64,000 nt of DNA from JAICNG01 sp035249985 (lineage in GTDB: Bacteria > Gemmatimonadota > Gemmatimonadetes > Gemmatimonadales > Gemmatimonadaceae). Shown here in pieces: positions 9,238 to 18,011 of this stretch (position 1 is the first letter of the stretch; every line of letters starts with the position of its first letter). The stretch lies in assembly GCA_035249985.1 (NCBI GenBank), contig DATFFP010000103.1, forward strand, positions 28,800-92,799, given 5' to 3'. The notes under the pieces were generated by a model, which saw only the letters and a list, made by a program, of their open reading frames with translations, was not told the origin of the DNA and did not search any database. The translations under genes were made by a program, and so were the position numbers.

Positions 9238-9261
9238 AAACCCGGGCGGCTGCCCGGGTTT
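9238..9261. terminator. Bidirectional intrinsic terminator
   Basis: Arms 9238-9247 and 9252-9261 pair perfectly around a 4-base loop. On the minus strand the run of A at 9233-9240 gives a T-tract ending rpsT. On the plus strand TTTCGTTT follows, ending the pyr operon. It serves both convergent units. Confidence 0.9.
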
Positions 9262-9281
9262 CGTTTATCGACAGGGTCCTG

Positions 9282-9518
9282 CTACTTCGAGGCCTTTGCC
9301 AGCCGGCTCTTGTGCCGCGCGGCGGCGTTGCGATGAATGAGGCCTTTGCGAGCGGCCCGATCCAGCAGGCTGATCGCATCGAGACGGCTCTCGTTGGTGG
9401 CTTCCGAGTCGGTCGCCTTCTTCAGGGCGGTGCGGAGTGCCGAGCGCTGCGCGCGGTTGCGCACCGCGGCGGCACGCGACTTCCGCATGTTCTTCTCGGC
9501 GGACTTGATATTCGGCAC
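9282..9518 (-). CDS. rpsT: 30S ribosomal protein S20
   Basis: 78 aa, rich in Lys/Arg/Ala, with the typical MPNIKSAEKNMRKS opening. GTG start preceded by GGAGAG 7 bases upstream. Monocistronic between its own promoter (9569-9597) and the terminator at 9238. S20 binds 16S rRNA early in 30S assembly. Confidence 0.95.
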   Translation of the reverse strand: MPNIKSAEKNMRKSRAAAVRNRAQRSALRTALKKATDSEATNESRLDAISLLDRAARKGLIHRNAAARHKSRLAKASK

Positions 9519-9568
9519 GACGAAACTCTCCGGAGAGGCGATGAGGCGACTGCGATTTCGGAGGGCGA

Positions 9569-9597
9569 AAGCTAGGCCGCGAGATCACGGATGTCAA
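9569..9597 (-). promoter_or_regulatory. rpsT promoter
   Basis: On the minus strand: TTGACA (9597-9592), a 17-base spacer, TAGCTT (9574-9569). Transcription would start about 45 bases before the rpsT GTG. It stands back to back with the plus-strand promoter at 9612. Confidence 0.75.
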
Positions 9598-9611
9598 GGC
9601 GCCACATGGCT

Positions 9612-9640
9612 TTGACATCATTTCACATGACGGGTACCTT
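9612..9640 (+). promoter_or_regulatory. Promoter of the site-2 protease / scpAB operon
   Basis: TTGACA (9612-9617), 17 bases, TACCTT (9635-9640). The leader to the TTG start at 9689 would be about 40 bases. Confidence 0.75.
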
Positions 9641-9688
9641 ACGCGCGGTCCGACGCGTGGCCCACGCTTACTTTCTCCCACGCCGCGA

Positions 9689-10369
9689 TTGAGCCTGGAG
9701 CAGCTTCTCCTCGGGTTACCGATATTCCTGTTCTCGGTGATCGCCCACGAATATGCGCACGGATTCGCGGCGTTGAAGCAGGGCGACCCCACGGCGCACC
9801 AGTTGGGCCGACTTACCTGGAATCCCATCAAGCACATCGATCCCTTTCTCACTCTGTTGCTGCCGGCAATGACGTATTGGGGATCGGGGGGCGCCATGAT
9901 TTTCGGCGGCGCCAAGCCCGTGCCGGTGGTCCCCCGGAACTATCGCAACTTCAAGCGTGGCGACATCATCGTGTCGCTCGCCGGGGTGGGGGCGAACGCC
10001 GTGATCGCGCTCGCGTGCGTCATGCTCGCGGTTGCCGTGGGCGCCCTCGGGCGGAGCGCGCCGGATGCGGCGCCGGCGCTCGGCTATGCGCAGGAGATGC
10101 TGCGGTTCGGCATTCTGATCAATCTCGTGCTGATCATGTTCAACCTCCTGCCGCTGCCGCCGCTCGATGGATCGCACGTCATGAAGTATTTGTTGCCGCC
10201 GGCGTGGGCGATGCACTACCAGCGCATCGGCGCGTACGGATTGTTGATTCTCATTCTGCTGCTCTCGTTCGCGCCAGCCGTGATTGCGACGTGGATGGCA
10301 CCGGTCCGTTTGCTGATGGGCGTCGCGATGCGCCTCATCGCGCCCTTTGACCTTCGGGAGCCGACGTGA
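9689..10369 (+). CDS. Site-2 protease family (M50) membrane zinc metalloprotease
   Basis: 226 aa with about five to six hydrophobic segments. The catalytic HExxH is HEYAH (His20, Glu21, His24) in the first transmembrane helix, and the second zinc motif NLLPLPPLDG supplies Asp160. This short form lacks a PDZ domain, like the group of S2P proteases often found before scpA. It cleaves substrates within the membrane; the target is unknown. TTG start, no strong ribosome-binding site. Confidence 0.85.
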   Translation: MSLEQLLLGLPIFLFSVIAHEYAHGFAALKQGDPTAHQLGRLTWNPIKHIDPFLTLLLPAMTYWGSGGAMIFGGAKPVPVVPRNYRNFKRGDIIVSLAGVGANAVIALACVMLAVAVGALGRSAPDAAPALGYAQEMLRFGILINLVLIMFNLLPLPPLDGSHVMKYLLPPAWAMHYQRIGAYGLLILILLLSFAPAVIATWMAPVRLLMGVAMRLIAPFDLREPT

Positions 10370-11100
10370 GCGCAACCCTCGAGGCGGAAAGCACCCGGAC
10401 GTTCATCGTCGAGCTGGACCAGTTTTCCGGCCCCCTCGATCTCCTGCTCACGCTCATCCGCGAGGAGGAGGTGGAGATCACCGACATTCCCATCGCGCGA
10501 ATCTGCGAGCAGTTCCTCGCCCGCATTCATGGCCTCGAGCTGAGTGATGCCGCGGAGTATCTCGAGATGGCCGCGCGCCTGCTCCGCATCAAGGCACAGA
10601 TGCTCCTCCCGCGGTCGCAGGACGATGAGAGCTGGGAAGATCCGCGCGCGGAGCTGGTGCGGCGGCTGCTCGAGTACCAGCAGATGCGCGAGGTCGTCGA
10701 CGTGCTCGAGGATCGGTCGGAGGATCGGCGGAATCGATTCGCACGTGGCTGGCTGCCGGCCGATCCGGCGCCTCCGTCGAGCCCGCTCGCGCTCTCGCTT
10801 CCCGAGCTCTTGTCTGCCGTGGACCGGGTGCTTCGCGTCGCGACCCGACCGCTCCTGCACGACATCGTGCCGCGGGCGCTCGACGTCGACGGTGCGATGG
10901 CGACGATTCGGGCCGTGCTGAGCTTGCGCGCGATGGCGCGATGGTCCGATCTCGTTCATTCCAACGCCGAGCCCTGGCAGGTGCTGTCGGCATTGTTGGC
11001 GCTGCTCGAGCTGGCGCGCCGCGGCGAGCTGAAGCTCGTGCAGGCGCGTCCGTTCGCCGTCGTGGAGATCTCGCGTGACGCCGCTAGCGAAGCTGCTTGA
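10366..11100 (+). CDS. scpA: Segregation and condensation protein A (kleisin)
   Basis: 244 aa, GTG start overlapping the protease stop. The N-terminal FSGPLDLLLTLIREEEVEITDIPIARI is the ScpA hallmark that contacts the SMC neck, and the C-terminal winged-helix region binds the SMC head. Acts with ScpB and SMC in chromosome condensation. SMC itself is not in the window. Confidence 0.93.
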   Translation: MSATLEAESTRTFIVELDQFSGPLDLLLTLIREEEVEITDIPIARICEQFLARIHGLELSDAAEYLEMAARLLRIKAQMLLPRSQDDESWEDPRAELVRRLLEYQQMREVVDVLEDRSEDRRNRFARGWLPADPAPPSSPLALSLPELLSAVDRVLRVATRPLLHDIVPRALDVDGAMATIRAVLSLRAMARWSDLVHSNAEPWQVLSALLALLELARRGELKLVQARPFAVVEISRDAASEAA

Positions 11101-11644
11101 GGCGGCGCTGTTCGCGAGCGGCCGTCCGATTCCAACGGACGAGCTCGCCGCGCTCGACGAGGATTCCAGCGCTGCCGCCGTCGCCGCGGCGCTCGACGAG
11201 ATTCGCGAGCACTACGACGTCGAAGGGCATGGCGTCGAGCTGGTGGAGATCGCGGGCGGCTGGCAGATCCTGACGCGCGCGGAATACACCGAGGCCATCG
11301 AGCGGGCGCAGCTGGCCGCGCGTCCGCAGCGTTTGTCCGGAGCCGCGCTCGAGACCCTGGCCATCATCGCGTATCGCCAGCCGATCTCGCGCGCGGACAT
11401 CGAGGAGATTCGCGGCGTCGCGGTGGGCGGCGTCCTCAAGTCGCTGCATGAGCGTGGACTGATCGACGTCGTCGGCCGTGCCGAAGGCCTGGGACGACCG
11501 CTGCTGTACGGAACGACGCCGCTCTTCCTCGAGCATTTCGCGCTCCGGCACCTGGAGGAGCTTCCGCGGGCCGACGAGCTCGCGATCGCGCTTCGGGTCG
11601 TCGCGTCCTCCGACGCCACGCCGTCGCCTAACGCTGCCGAGTGA
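11075..11644 (+). CDS. scpB: Segregation and condensation protein B
   Basis: 189 aa. The GTG at 11075 overlaps scpA by 26 bases. It has the paired winged-helix pattern, with LETLAIIAYRQPISRADIEEIRGV in the middle, diagnostic of ScpB. Dimeric partner of ScpA in the SMC complex. The C-terminal tail past about residue 165 is short and low in complexity. Confidence 0.93.
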   Translation: MTPLAKLLEAALFASGRPIPTDELAALDEDSSAAAVAAALDEIREHYDVEGHGVELVEIAGGWQILTRAEYTEAIERAQLAARPQRLSGAALETLAIIAYRQPISRADIEEIRGVAVGGVLKSLHERGLIDVVGRAEGLGRPLLYGTTPLFLEHFALRHLEELPRADELAIALRVVASSDATPSPNAAE

Positions 11645-12369
11645 GGCCGATGGTGGCGATGCGCATCCAGCGGGCGTTGGCGCGCGCCGGCGTCGCTTCG
11701 CGACGCGGCGCGGAGGCGCTGGTGGTCGCCGGCCGGGTGACGGTCAACGGCACCCCGGCACGCACGGGCCAGAGCGTCGACCCGGCGCGGGACACGATCG
11801 CCGTCGATGGTCGCGCGATCGTCGCGCAGACGACGACCGCCTGGCTCGTGATGAACAAACCGGCCGGCGTGCTCACGACACGGTCGGACCCTCAGGGTCG
11901 TCGCACGATCTTCGATCTCGTGCCGTCGATCCCGGGCCTCACGTACGTCGGCCGGCTGGACTATCTCACCGAAGGCGTGCTGCTGTTGACGACGGACGGT
12001 GATGGCGCCCACGCCCTCACCCATCCCAGTCGCACGGTCGAGCGCGAATACGTCGCGACGGTGCGCGGGAACGCGGAAGCGGCCGTGCGGCTCGCGCGAC
12101 GCGGCGTGGACCTCGAGGACGGTCCCGTTCGCCTTCACGACATCGAGGCGACATCGCTGGGGGGCGGCCGCTGGGACCTTCGCGTGCTGATCGCCGAAGG
12201 GCGCAACCGCGAAGTGCGCCGGCTCTGCCTCGCGTTAGGCCTCGAGGTCGACCGCCTCGTCCGCACCCGGTTCGGACCGGTCACGCTCGGCAAGCTCGCC
12301 CCCGGAGCGTCGCGCAAGCTGACGGCGCGCGAGCGAGAGATCATCGCCGCGCTCGTTCGAGAGCCCTGA
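11641..12369 (+). CDS. rluB: Pseudouridine synthase, RluB/RsuA family
   Basis: 242 aa. An S4 RNA-binding domain (about residues 6-55) is followed by the RsuA/RluB catalytic domain with GRLDYLTEGVLLLT; Asp107 is the expected nucleophile. The scpA-scpB-rluB order is common and supports the 23S rRNA-modifying RluB over RsuA, though sequence alone does not separate them. The GTG overlaps the scpB stop; an in-frame ATG a few codons downstream is possible. Confidence 0.85.
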   Translation: MRPMVAMRIQRALARAGVASRRGAEALVVAGRVTVNGTPARTGQSVDPARDTIAVDGRAIVAQTTTAWLVMNKPAGVLTTRSDPQGRRTIFDLVPSIPGLTYVGRLDYLTEGVLLLTTDGDGAHALTHPSRTVEREYVATVRGNAEAAVRLARRGVDLEDGPVRLHDIEATSLGGGRWDLRVLIAEGRNREVRRLCLALGLEVDRLVRTRFGPVTLGKLAPGASRKLTAREREIIAALVREP

Positions 12370-12374
12370 GCGCC

Positions 12375-14000
12375 ATGGAAATCCGCGGCTCGACGGTGCT
12401 GCTGTTAGGCGGGGCGGGGCTGGTCGGTGCCGCCGTGGCGCGCCGGCTCGCCCAGCATGAGCCGCGGCGGCTCGTCATCACCGCGCTGACCCAGGGCGAG
12501 GCCGAAGCCGGCCTGCGGGAGCTCGAGCGGGAACTGAGCGTCGCGGTCGAGGCGCGCTGGGGGAACATCTTTCTCCCGAGCGATCTCGCCGATCGCCATC
12601 GCGACGACCTCATGCGCGATCCCGTCGCTCGGCGGCGGCTGATCGATGATGTGCTCCGCCCGGCAAGCGCGTCATTCGACGAAAACCTCCTCTTTCAGTG
12701 GCTGACGACGATTCGCCCCGATGCCGTCGTCGATTGCGTCAACAGCGCCACGGCCCTGGCGTATCAGGATGTGTTCGCGAGCTCGGCGCGCCTGATGGAA
12801 GCGGCCACGCACGGTGGAGCGAGCGCGGAGGAGGTCGAGCGGCATCTGCTCACGCTGCCGCTACCGCAGATCATCCGGCACATGCAGACGCTCTTCGAAG
12901 GACTGCGGCGCGCGGGAACGAAGGCCTACGTGAAGATCGGGACCAGCGGCACCGGCGGAATGGGCCTCAACATTCCGTACACCCACAGCGAGGAGAAGCC
13001 GTCACGCACGTTGATGTCGAAGTCCGCGGTGGCGGGCGCGCAGAGCCTTTTTCTCTTTCTCATGGCGCGCACGCCGGGCGCGCCGGCGACGATCGAGATC
13101 AAGCCGACGGCGGTGATCGGGTGGAAGGAGATCGGCTACGGACCCGTGCGCCGCGGCGGCCGCCCAGTCGAGCTGGTCGATTGCGAGACGCCGATGCGCG
13201 TCGCCGACGCCTTCGCCCCGGACGCCGACGGATGGGTCAAGACGGGGCGTCACCTCGAGAGCGTGTTCATCAATGTCGGCGAGAACGGTGTCTTTGCCCG
13301 CGATGAGTTCGAGACGGTCACCGCGCTCGGCCAAATGGAGCTGGTGACGCCGGAGGAGATCGCGGACGCGGTGATCATGGAGCTCACCGGCCGCCCGACC
13401 GGCAAAGACATCGTCGCCGCGCTCGATGGCGCGACGTTCGGACCGACGTATCGCGGCGGATACCTTCGCTCCGTCGCGATCGAGGGCCTGCGGGCGCTCG
13501 AGGAGCGGCACGGCGTGCGATCGGTTGCCTTCGAAATGTTGGGACCACCTCGGCTCACCAAGCTGCTGTTCGAAGCCTACCTGATCGGTCGTCTCTACCC
13601 GACAGTGCGTGCGCTGGCCATGGCCGACCCGGAGTGCGCGGCGCGCGACTGTGAGCGTCTCGTTCGCGAGACGGAGCCCACGGTGCGGCGGCAAATCCTG
13701 TCCGTTGGCTTGCCGATCCTGCTCGCGAATGGTGAACACGTGCTTCGCGGGGAGAAGGTCGTTGTTCCTCCCGAGGATCGTGGCGCGGACATCGCGTATC
13801 GCGGATGGGTGGACCTGCGGCCCGCGAACCTGGCGCTCTGGATCAAGCGCGCCGATGAGATTGCCACGGTCGCGCCCGATCCGCGAACGGGCTCGAGCGC
13901 CCGCTGGACCGCGATCGATCCGGACGCGCCCATCGAGCCCGCCCGCATGGCGGTGTGGGTGTTCGAGGAAGAGGACGAGGGGTATAGGATCAAGCGCTAA
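12375..14000 (+). CDS. Rossmann-fold protein of unknown function
   Basis: 541 aa. The first 25 residues hold a nucleotide-binding GGAGLVGAAVARRL loop typical of SDR/extended-SDR proteins, and the segment near residues 195-245 (GTSGTGGMG, then a Tyr and a Lys) could be the active region. The second half matches nothing I recognise. It is much longer than ordinary short-chain dehydrogenases. No membrane segments. The TAA stop lies inside the first word of the repeat hairpin at 13994, so that element has abutted or rewritten the C-terminus. Confidence 0.6.
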   Translation: MEIRGSTVLLLGGAGLVGAAVARRLAQHEPRRLVITALTQGEAEAGLRELERELSVAVEARWGNIFLPSDLADRHRDDLMRDPVARRRLIDDVLRPASASFDENLLFQWLTTIRPDAVVDCVNSATALAYQDVFASSARLMEAATHGGASAEEVERHLLTLPLPQIIRHMQTLFEGLRRAGTKAYVKIGTSGTGGMGLNIPYTHSEEKPSRTLMSKSAVAGAQSLFLFLMARTPGAPATIEIKPTAVIGWKEIGYGPVRRGGRPVELVDCETPMRVADAFAPDADGWVKTGRHLESVFINVGENGVFARDEFETVTALGQMELVTPEEIADAVIMELTGRPTGKDIVAALDGATFGPTYRGGYLRSVAIEGLRALEERHGVRSVAFEMLGPPRLTKLLFEAYLIGRLYPTVRALAMADPECAARDCERLVRETEPTVRRQILSVGLPILLANGEHVLRGEKVVVPPEDRGADIAYRGWVDLRPANLALWIKRADEIATVAPDPRTGSSARWTAIDPDAPIEPARMAVWVFEEEDEGYRIKR

Positions 14001-14064
14001 GGGCGCTAAAGGCGCTGGAGGCGCTTGTCTTCCGCGCTTTCAGCGCCTTTAGCGCCTTTAGCGC
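13994..14064. repeat. Nonamer-word hairpin A
   Basis: Arms 13994-14024 and 14034-14064 (31 bases, three mismatches) around a 9-base loop. Each arm is a tandem of the 9-base word AAAGGCGCT with single-base variants (AAGGGCGCT, GGAGGCGCT). It begins within the preceding gene's stop codon and ends 38 bases before moxR. No T-run follows. Same architecture as elements at 48260, 53714 and 59548. Confidence 0.85.
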
Positions 14065-14102
14065 CTTTGGAGTTCTGCACCAAACCGTTCACGAGGATCT
14101 CA

Positions 14103-15080
14103 ATGGCCACCCGCACCGCCGCTCCCGCTGCCGACACTGCGCTCGTCCAGGGCATCATCACGCAAGTCGGCAAGCGCGTGGTGGGTCAGGAGTACATGGT
14201 CGAGCGGCTGCTCATCGGGCTGCTGACTGGCGGACATGTTCTGCTCGAGGGCGTCCCCGGTCTCGCCAAGACGCTCACGGTGAAAACGCTGGCCGAGACG
14301 ATCAGCACGTCCTTTCAGCGCATCCAGTTCACGCCGGATCTCCTCCCGGCGGACGTGATCGGCACCATGGTCTTCGACCAGGCCACCGGGCAGTTCAGCG
14401 CAAAGAAGGGACCGATCTTCGCCAACATCATCCTCGCCGACGAGATCAATCGTGCCCCGGCGAAGGTGCAGGCGGCACTGCTCGAGGCGATGCAGGAGAA
14501 ACAGGTCACGATCGGGGGCACCACCCACCGTCTCGAGGAGCCATTCCTCGTGCTCGCGACGCAAAATCCCATCGAGCAGGAAGGCACGTATCAGCTTCCC
14601 GAGGCGCAGGTCGATCGCTTCATGCTGAAGCTGCACGTGGACTATCCCACGCGCGACGAGGAGAAGGAGATCATGCGTCGCATGGCGAGCGGCGATCCGA
14701 TTCCCGTGCAGCACGCCTCGACGCCGCAACAAGTGCTCGACGCCCGCCGCCGGATTGCGGACCTGTACGTCGATGAGCGCATCATGGACTACATCGTCGA
14801 CATCGTGCACGCGACGCGCAAGCCGGCGGAAGCGGGGCTCAAGGAGCTCGCACCGCTCATCGAGTATGGCGCGAGTCCGCGCGCCACGATCTTCCTCGCG
14901 CAAGGTGCCCGCGCGCACGCGTTCCTGCGCGGGCGCAACTTCGTGACCCCCGACGATGTGAAGGCGATCGGTCCCGACATTCTGCGCCACCGCGTGCTCA
15001 CGACGTACGAGGCGGAAGCGGAGGAGGTCACGAGCGACATCATCGTGAACAAGATCCTGGGCGCGATCGAAAGTCCGTGA
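14103..15080 (+). CDS. MoxR-type AAA+ ATPase
   Basis: 325 aa. Walker A (GVPGLAKT), Walker B (ILADEINRA) and sensor segments ATQNPIEQEGTYQLPEAQ are intact. MoxR ATPases act as chaperones that assemble or activate VWA-domain proteins; here the VWA proteins follow in the same operon. ATG at 14103 with GAGG 6 bases upstream. The longer frame from 14025 would translate repeat A and is rejected. Confidence 0.92.
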   Translation: MATRTAAPAADTALVQGIITQVGKRVVGQEYMVERLLIGLLTGGHVLLEGVPGLAKTLTVKTLAETISTSFQRIQFTPDLLPADVIGTMVFDQATGQFSAKKGPIFANIILADEINRAPAKVQAALLEAMQEKQVTIGGTTHRLEEPFLVLATQNPIEQEGTYQLPEAQVDRFMLKLHVDYPTRDEEKEIMRRMASGDPIPVQHASTPQQVLDARRRIADLYVDERIMDYIVDIVHATRKPAEAGLKELAPLIEYGASPRATIFLAQGARAHAFLRGRNFVTPDDVKAIGPDILRHRVLTTYEAEAEEVTSDIIVNKILGAIESP

Positions 15081-16105
15081 GCAAGAGCGGACCAGAGCGC
15101 GGGGCTGCCGCCAACGCCGGGCGGGGCGACCGTCGTCGCGAGGTCTCGCGCGTTTCGGGGAACGTGCCGGTGGCCGCAGCTCCGCCCGCCAGAGCCCGGA
15201 CGGCGACGTCGGCCCGCGCGGTTCCCCCCGAAGTCCTGCGGCAGGTCAAGCTTCTCGAGATCCGAACGCGCGGCCTCGTGAACTCGCTCTTCACCGGCGA
15301 GTATCACTCCGTATTCAAGGGGCAAGGGATGGAATTCGCCGAGGTGCGGGAATATCAGCCCGGCGACGAAGTGCGCACCATCGACTGGAACGTCACGGCC
15401 CGCATGGGGCATCCCTACGTCAAGCGCTACATCGAGGAGCGTGAGCTCACCGTGATGCTCGCCATCGATCTCTCTGGCTCGGAGCGGTTCGGCACGCAGG
15501 CGCGATTCAAGAGCGAGCTGGCGAGCGAGCTGAGCGCGGTGCTCGCCATGTCCGCGGTGCGGAACAACGACCGGGTCGGCGCATTGCTGTTCACCGACCG
15601 CGCCGAGCACGTCGTGCCGCCCGGGAAGGGGCGGCGGCACGTGCTTCGTCTCGTGCGCGATGTGCTCGCGTTCGAGCCCGAGGGACGGAAGACGGACATC
15701 GCCGCGGCCGCCGACTATCTGGCGAAGATGCTCTCGCATCACACGATCATCTTCCTGATCTCCGACTTCATCGCGTCCAACATCGAGCGGCCGCTCAAGA
15801 TTCTCGCCCAGCGCCACGACGTGGTCGCGGTGACGATGGAGGATCCGCGCGAGATCACACTCCCGAACGTGGGCCTGGCGCGGTTCGTCGATCCCGAGAG
15901 CGGGACGACCGTCACCGTCGACACCAGCGACACCGGCGTCCGCAAAGCCTTCGAGGAAATGGCCGGGGCGGAGCGCGCCGAGCGTCGTCGCCTCTTTCGG
16001 CGACTCGCCATCGACGAGATCGTCGTCCGCACTGACGCGAGCTACATCGAGCCCCTCATGAAGTTCTTTCGGGCACGCGAGACGCGCGGGGGGCGGCGCC
16101 GGTGA
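15077..16105 (+). CDS. DUF58 (VWA-like) protein of the MoxR/Bat operon
   Basis: 342 aa from a GTG overlapping the moxR stop. The family signature YQPGDEVRTIDWNVTAR is present, followed by a VWA-like domain with LAIDLSGS. The first 50 residues are Ala/Arg/Pro-rich and may be disordered. DUF58 proteins regularly accompany MoxR; they probably work as the adaptor for the membrane VWA proteins encoded downstream. Confidence 0.88.
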   Translation: MSKSGPERGAAANAGRGDRRREVSRVSGNVPVAAAPPARARTATSARAVPPEVLRQVKLLEIRTRGLVNSLFTGEYHSVFKGQGMEFAEVREYQPGDEVRTIDWNVTARMGHPYVKRYIEERELTVMLAIDLSGSERFGTQARFKSELASELSAVLAMSAVRNNDRVGALLFTDRAEHVVPPGKGRRHVLRLVRDVLAFEPEGRKTDIAAAADYLAKMLSHHTIIFLISDFIASNIERPLKILAQRHDVVAVTMEDPREITLPNVGLARFVDPESGTTVTVDTSDTGVRKAFEEMAGAERAERRRLFRRLAIDEIVVRTDASYIEPLMKFFRARETRGGRRR

Positions 16106-17022
16106 TCGGCGTCGCCCTCCTGTTCGTTATGCAGGGCACGGCGACCGCGCCGGGCGTACAGCTCGGCATCGCCGTGCGCCCCGAGACGGTGACCGTCGGG
16201 ACGCACTTCATTGTGTCGGCGCGCGTCCGCGCGCCGGAGGGGGCGACGATCGCGTGGCCCACCGCGCCTGATACCTCGGAGACGCTGGAGATCGTCAGCT
16301 CACGCATGCTCGATTCCGCGAGCGACTCGCTGCGCACCGAAGAGACGGCGCGGTGGCGGCTCGCGGCCTGGGACACCGGCACGATCACGATCGTGTTCGA
16401 GGATGCGGTGGTGACGGCCATGGATCTCGAGCGCAACGTGCCGCTGCGGGCTCACGTGTACGTGCGGAGCGTGCTTCCACTGGACACGGCGCAGCAGGTG
16501 CCGAAGCCACCTCGCGACATCCTCGCCGCCGATCCGCCCTGGTGGCGGTGGGTGGCGCTCGCGCTGCTCGTGGTGGCGATCATCGGCCTCCTCATCTGGT
16601 GGTACCTCCGCCGCCGGCGTCGAAAACCTGCGCCGATTCCCGTCGACCCGATGCAGTACGCCGAGCGTGAGTTCACGCGCGTCGAGCGCATGGGGCTGCT
16701 CGAGGCCGGGGAGCGCGGTCGATTCGTCGCGCTCATGGTCGAGGTGCTTCGCGACTACCTCGCGCTCCGCGTACCCGGCGCCACGCCCTCGCTGACGAGC
16801 ACCGAGCTCATCCGCTTCCTGCGATCACGCTCCGATCTTCCGGTGCAGCGGCTCGCCGCCGTCCTCAGCGAGGCTGACCTCGTCAAGTTCGCGCGTCGCT
16901 CGGTCACTGGTGAGCGCGCACGCGAAATCGGTCAGGAGGCGCGTGCGATCGTTCGTGAGGTCGAGACGGTCACGGAGCGCGACCGGGCGATCGCCGCCGC
17001 CGCGAAGGAGAAGGCCGCATGA
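16102..17022 (+). CDS. Single-pass membrane protein of the Bat operon (DUF4381-like)
   Basis: 306 aa. A hydrophobic start (possible signal peptide), a beta-rich extracytoplasmic domain (about residues 20-130), one clear transmembrane helix (about 150-172) followed by RRRRRK, then a cytoplasmic helical domain. This layout and the place between DUF58 and BatA match the DUF4381-type component. GTG start overlapping the DUF58 stop. Confidence 0.65.
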   Translation: MIGVALLFVMQGTATAPGVQLGIAVRPETVTVGTHFIVSARVRAPEGATIAWPTAPDTSETLEIVSSRMLDSASDSLRTEETARWRLAAWDTGTITIVFEDAVVTAMDLERNVPLRAHVYVRSVLPLDTAQQVPKPPRDILAADPPWWRWVALALLVVAIIGLLIWWYLRRRRRKPAPIPVDPMQYAEREFTRVERMGLLEAGERGRFVALMVEVLRDYLALRVPGATPSLTSTELIRFLRSRSDLPVQRLAAVLSEADLVKFARRSVTGERAREIGQEARAIVREVETVTERDRAIAAAAKEKAA

Positions 17023-18011
17023 TTCGCGTCTTCGGCCTCGAGTTCGCCGCACCGTGGGCGCTCCTGCTTTTGCTGGCCATTCCGGTGTGGTGGCTTTGGC
17101 GCCGTCGCCGGCATCGGCCGGCGATCGTATTCTCTCGCGCCGACGTCCTTGCGCGCGGACCGCGGGCGGGGCGGGGGATCGCGCGACTGCTCGTCATTCT
17201 TCGCGCCCTGGCGATCGGCGCGCTCGTGATCGCACTTGCGCGTCCCCGCTCCGGCGCGCGCGCCGAGACGATCACCAGCGAGGGAATCAACATCGTCCTC
17301 GTGGTCGATCTCTCGAGCTCGATGCTGGCCGAGGACTTCCAGCCGCAGAACCGGCTCGAGGTCGCGAAGGACGTCGTGAAGCAATTCGTCAACGGCCGCC
17401 GTAGCGATCGCATTGGGCTCGTCGCCTTCGCCGGCGAGGCGCTGACACAGACGCCGCTCACCCTCGACTATCCCGTCATCCTCGCCGCCGTGGATCATCT
17501 GCACGCCGGCCTTCTCGAGGACGGCACCGCCATCGGGACCGCGATTGCCACCGCCGCCAACCGTCTGCGCGACGCACCGGGACAGTCGCGCGTGATGATT
17601 CTCCTCACCGACGGCGAGAACAATCGCGGCAACATCGATCCGCGCACGGCGGCGCAGGCCGCGGCGGCGTACGGCATCAAGATCTACACGGTTGGCGCGG
17701 GAACCGAAGGCGTGGCACCCGTCCCCGTCGGCCGGGGTCTCACCGGGCTGCGCTACGAGAACCGCCCGGTGCGCATCGACGAGCGGCTGCTCACCGATGT
17801 GTCGCGCACCACCGGTGGCCGATACTTTCGCGCGCGGGACGCCGCCGCGCTCCAGCGGATCTACGAGCAAATCGATCGTCTCGAGCGCGTCCCGGTGACG
17901 ACGCGCACCTACACGCAGTATACCGAGCAATACCGGTGGCCGCTGGCGCTCGTGCTGATGGCCATCGCCGCCGAGATGGCGCTGCTCGCATGGCGGGGCC
18001 CGCTTCCATGA
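17019..18011 (+). CDS. batA: BatA-like VWA-domain membrane protein
   Basis: 330 aa. Transmembrane helices near residues 10-27 and 57-75, a VWA domain whose metal-binding MIDAS motif DLSSS is complete (Asp97, Ser99, Ser101), and a C-terminal transmembrane helix (about 305-325). Aerotolerance-type BatA proteins display the VWA domain outside the membrane. The ATG overlaps the preceding stop (ATGA). Confidence 0.85.
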   Translation: MIRVFGLEFAAPWALLLLLAIPVWWLWRRRRHRPAIVFSRADVLARGPRAGRGIARLLVILRALAIGALVIALARPRSGARAETITSEGINIVLVVDLSSSMLAEDFQPQNRLEVAKDVVKQFVNGRRSDRIGLVAFAGEALTQTPLTLDYPVILAAVDHLHAGLLEDGTAIGTAIATAANRLRDAPGQSRVMILLTDGENNRGNIDPRTAAQAAAAYGIKIYTVGAGTEGVAPVPVGRGLTGLRYENRPVRIDERLLTDVSRTTGGRYFRARDAAALQRIYEQIDRLERVPVTTRTYTQYTEQYRWPLALVLMAIAAEMALLAWRGPLP

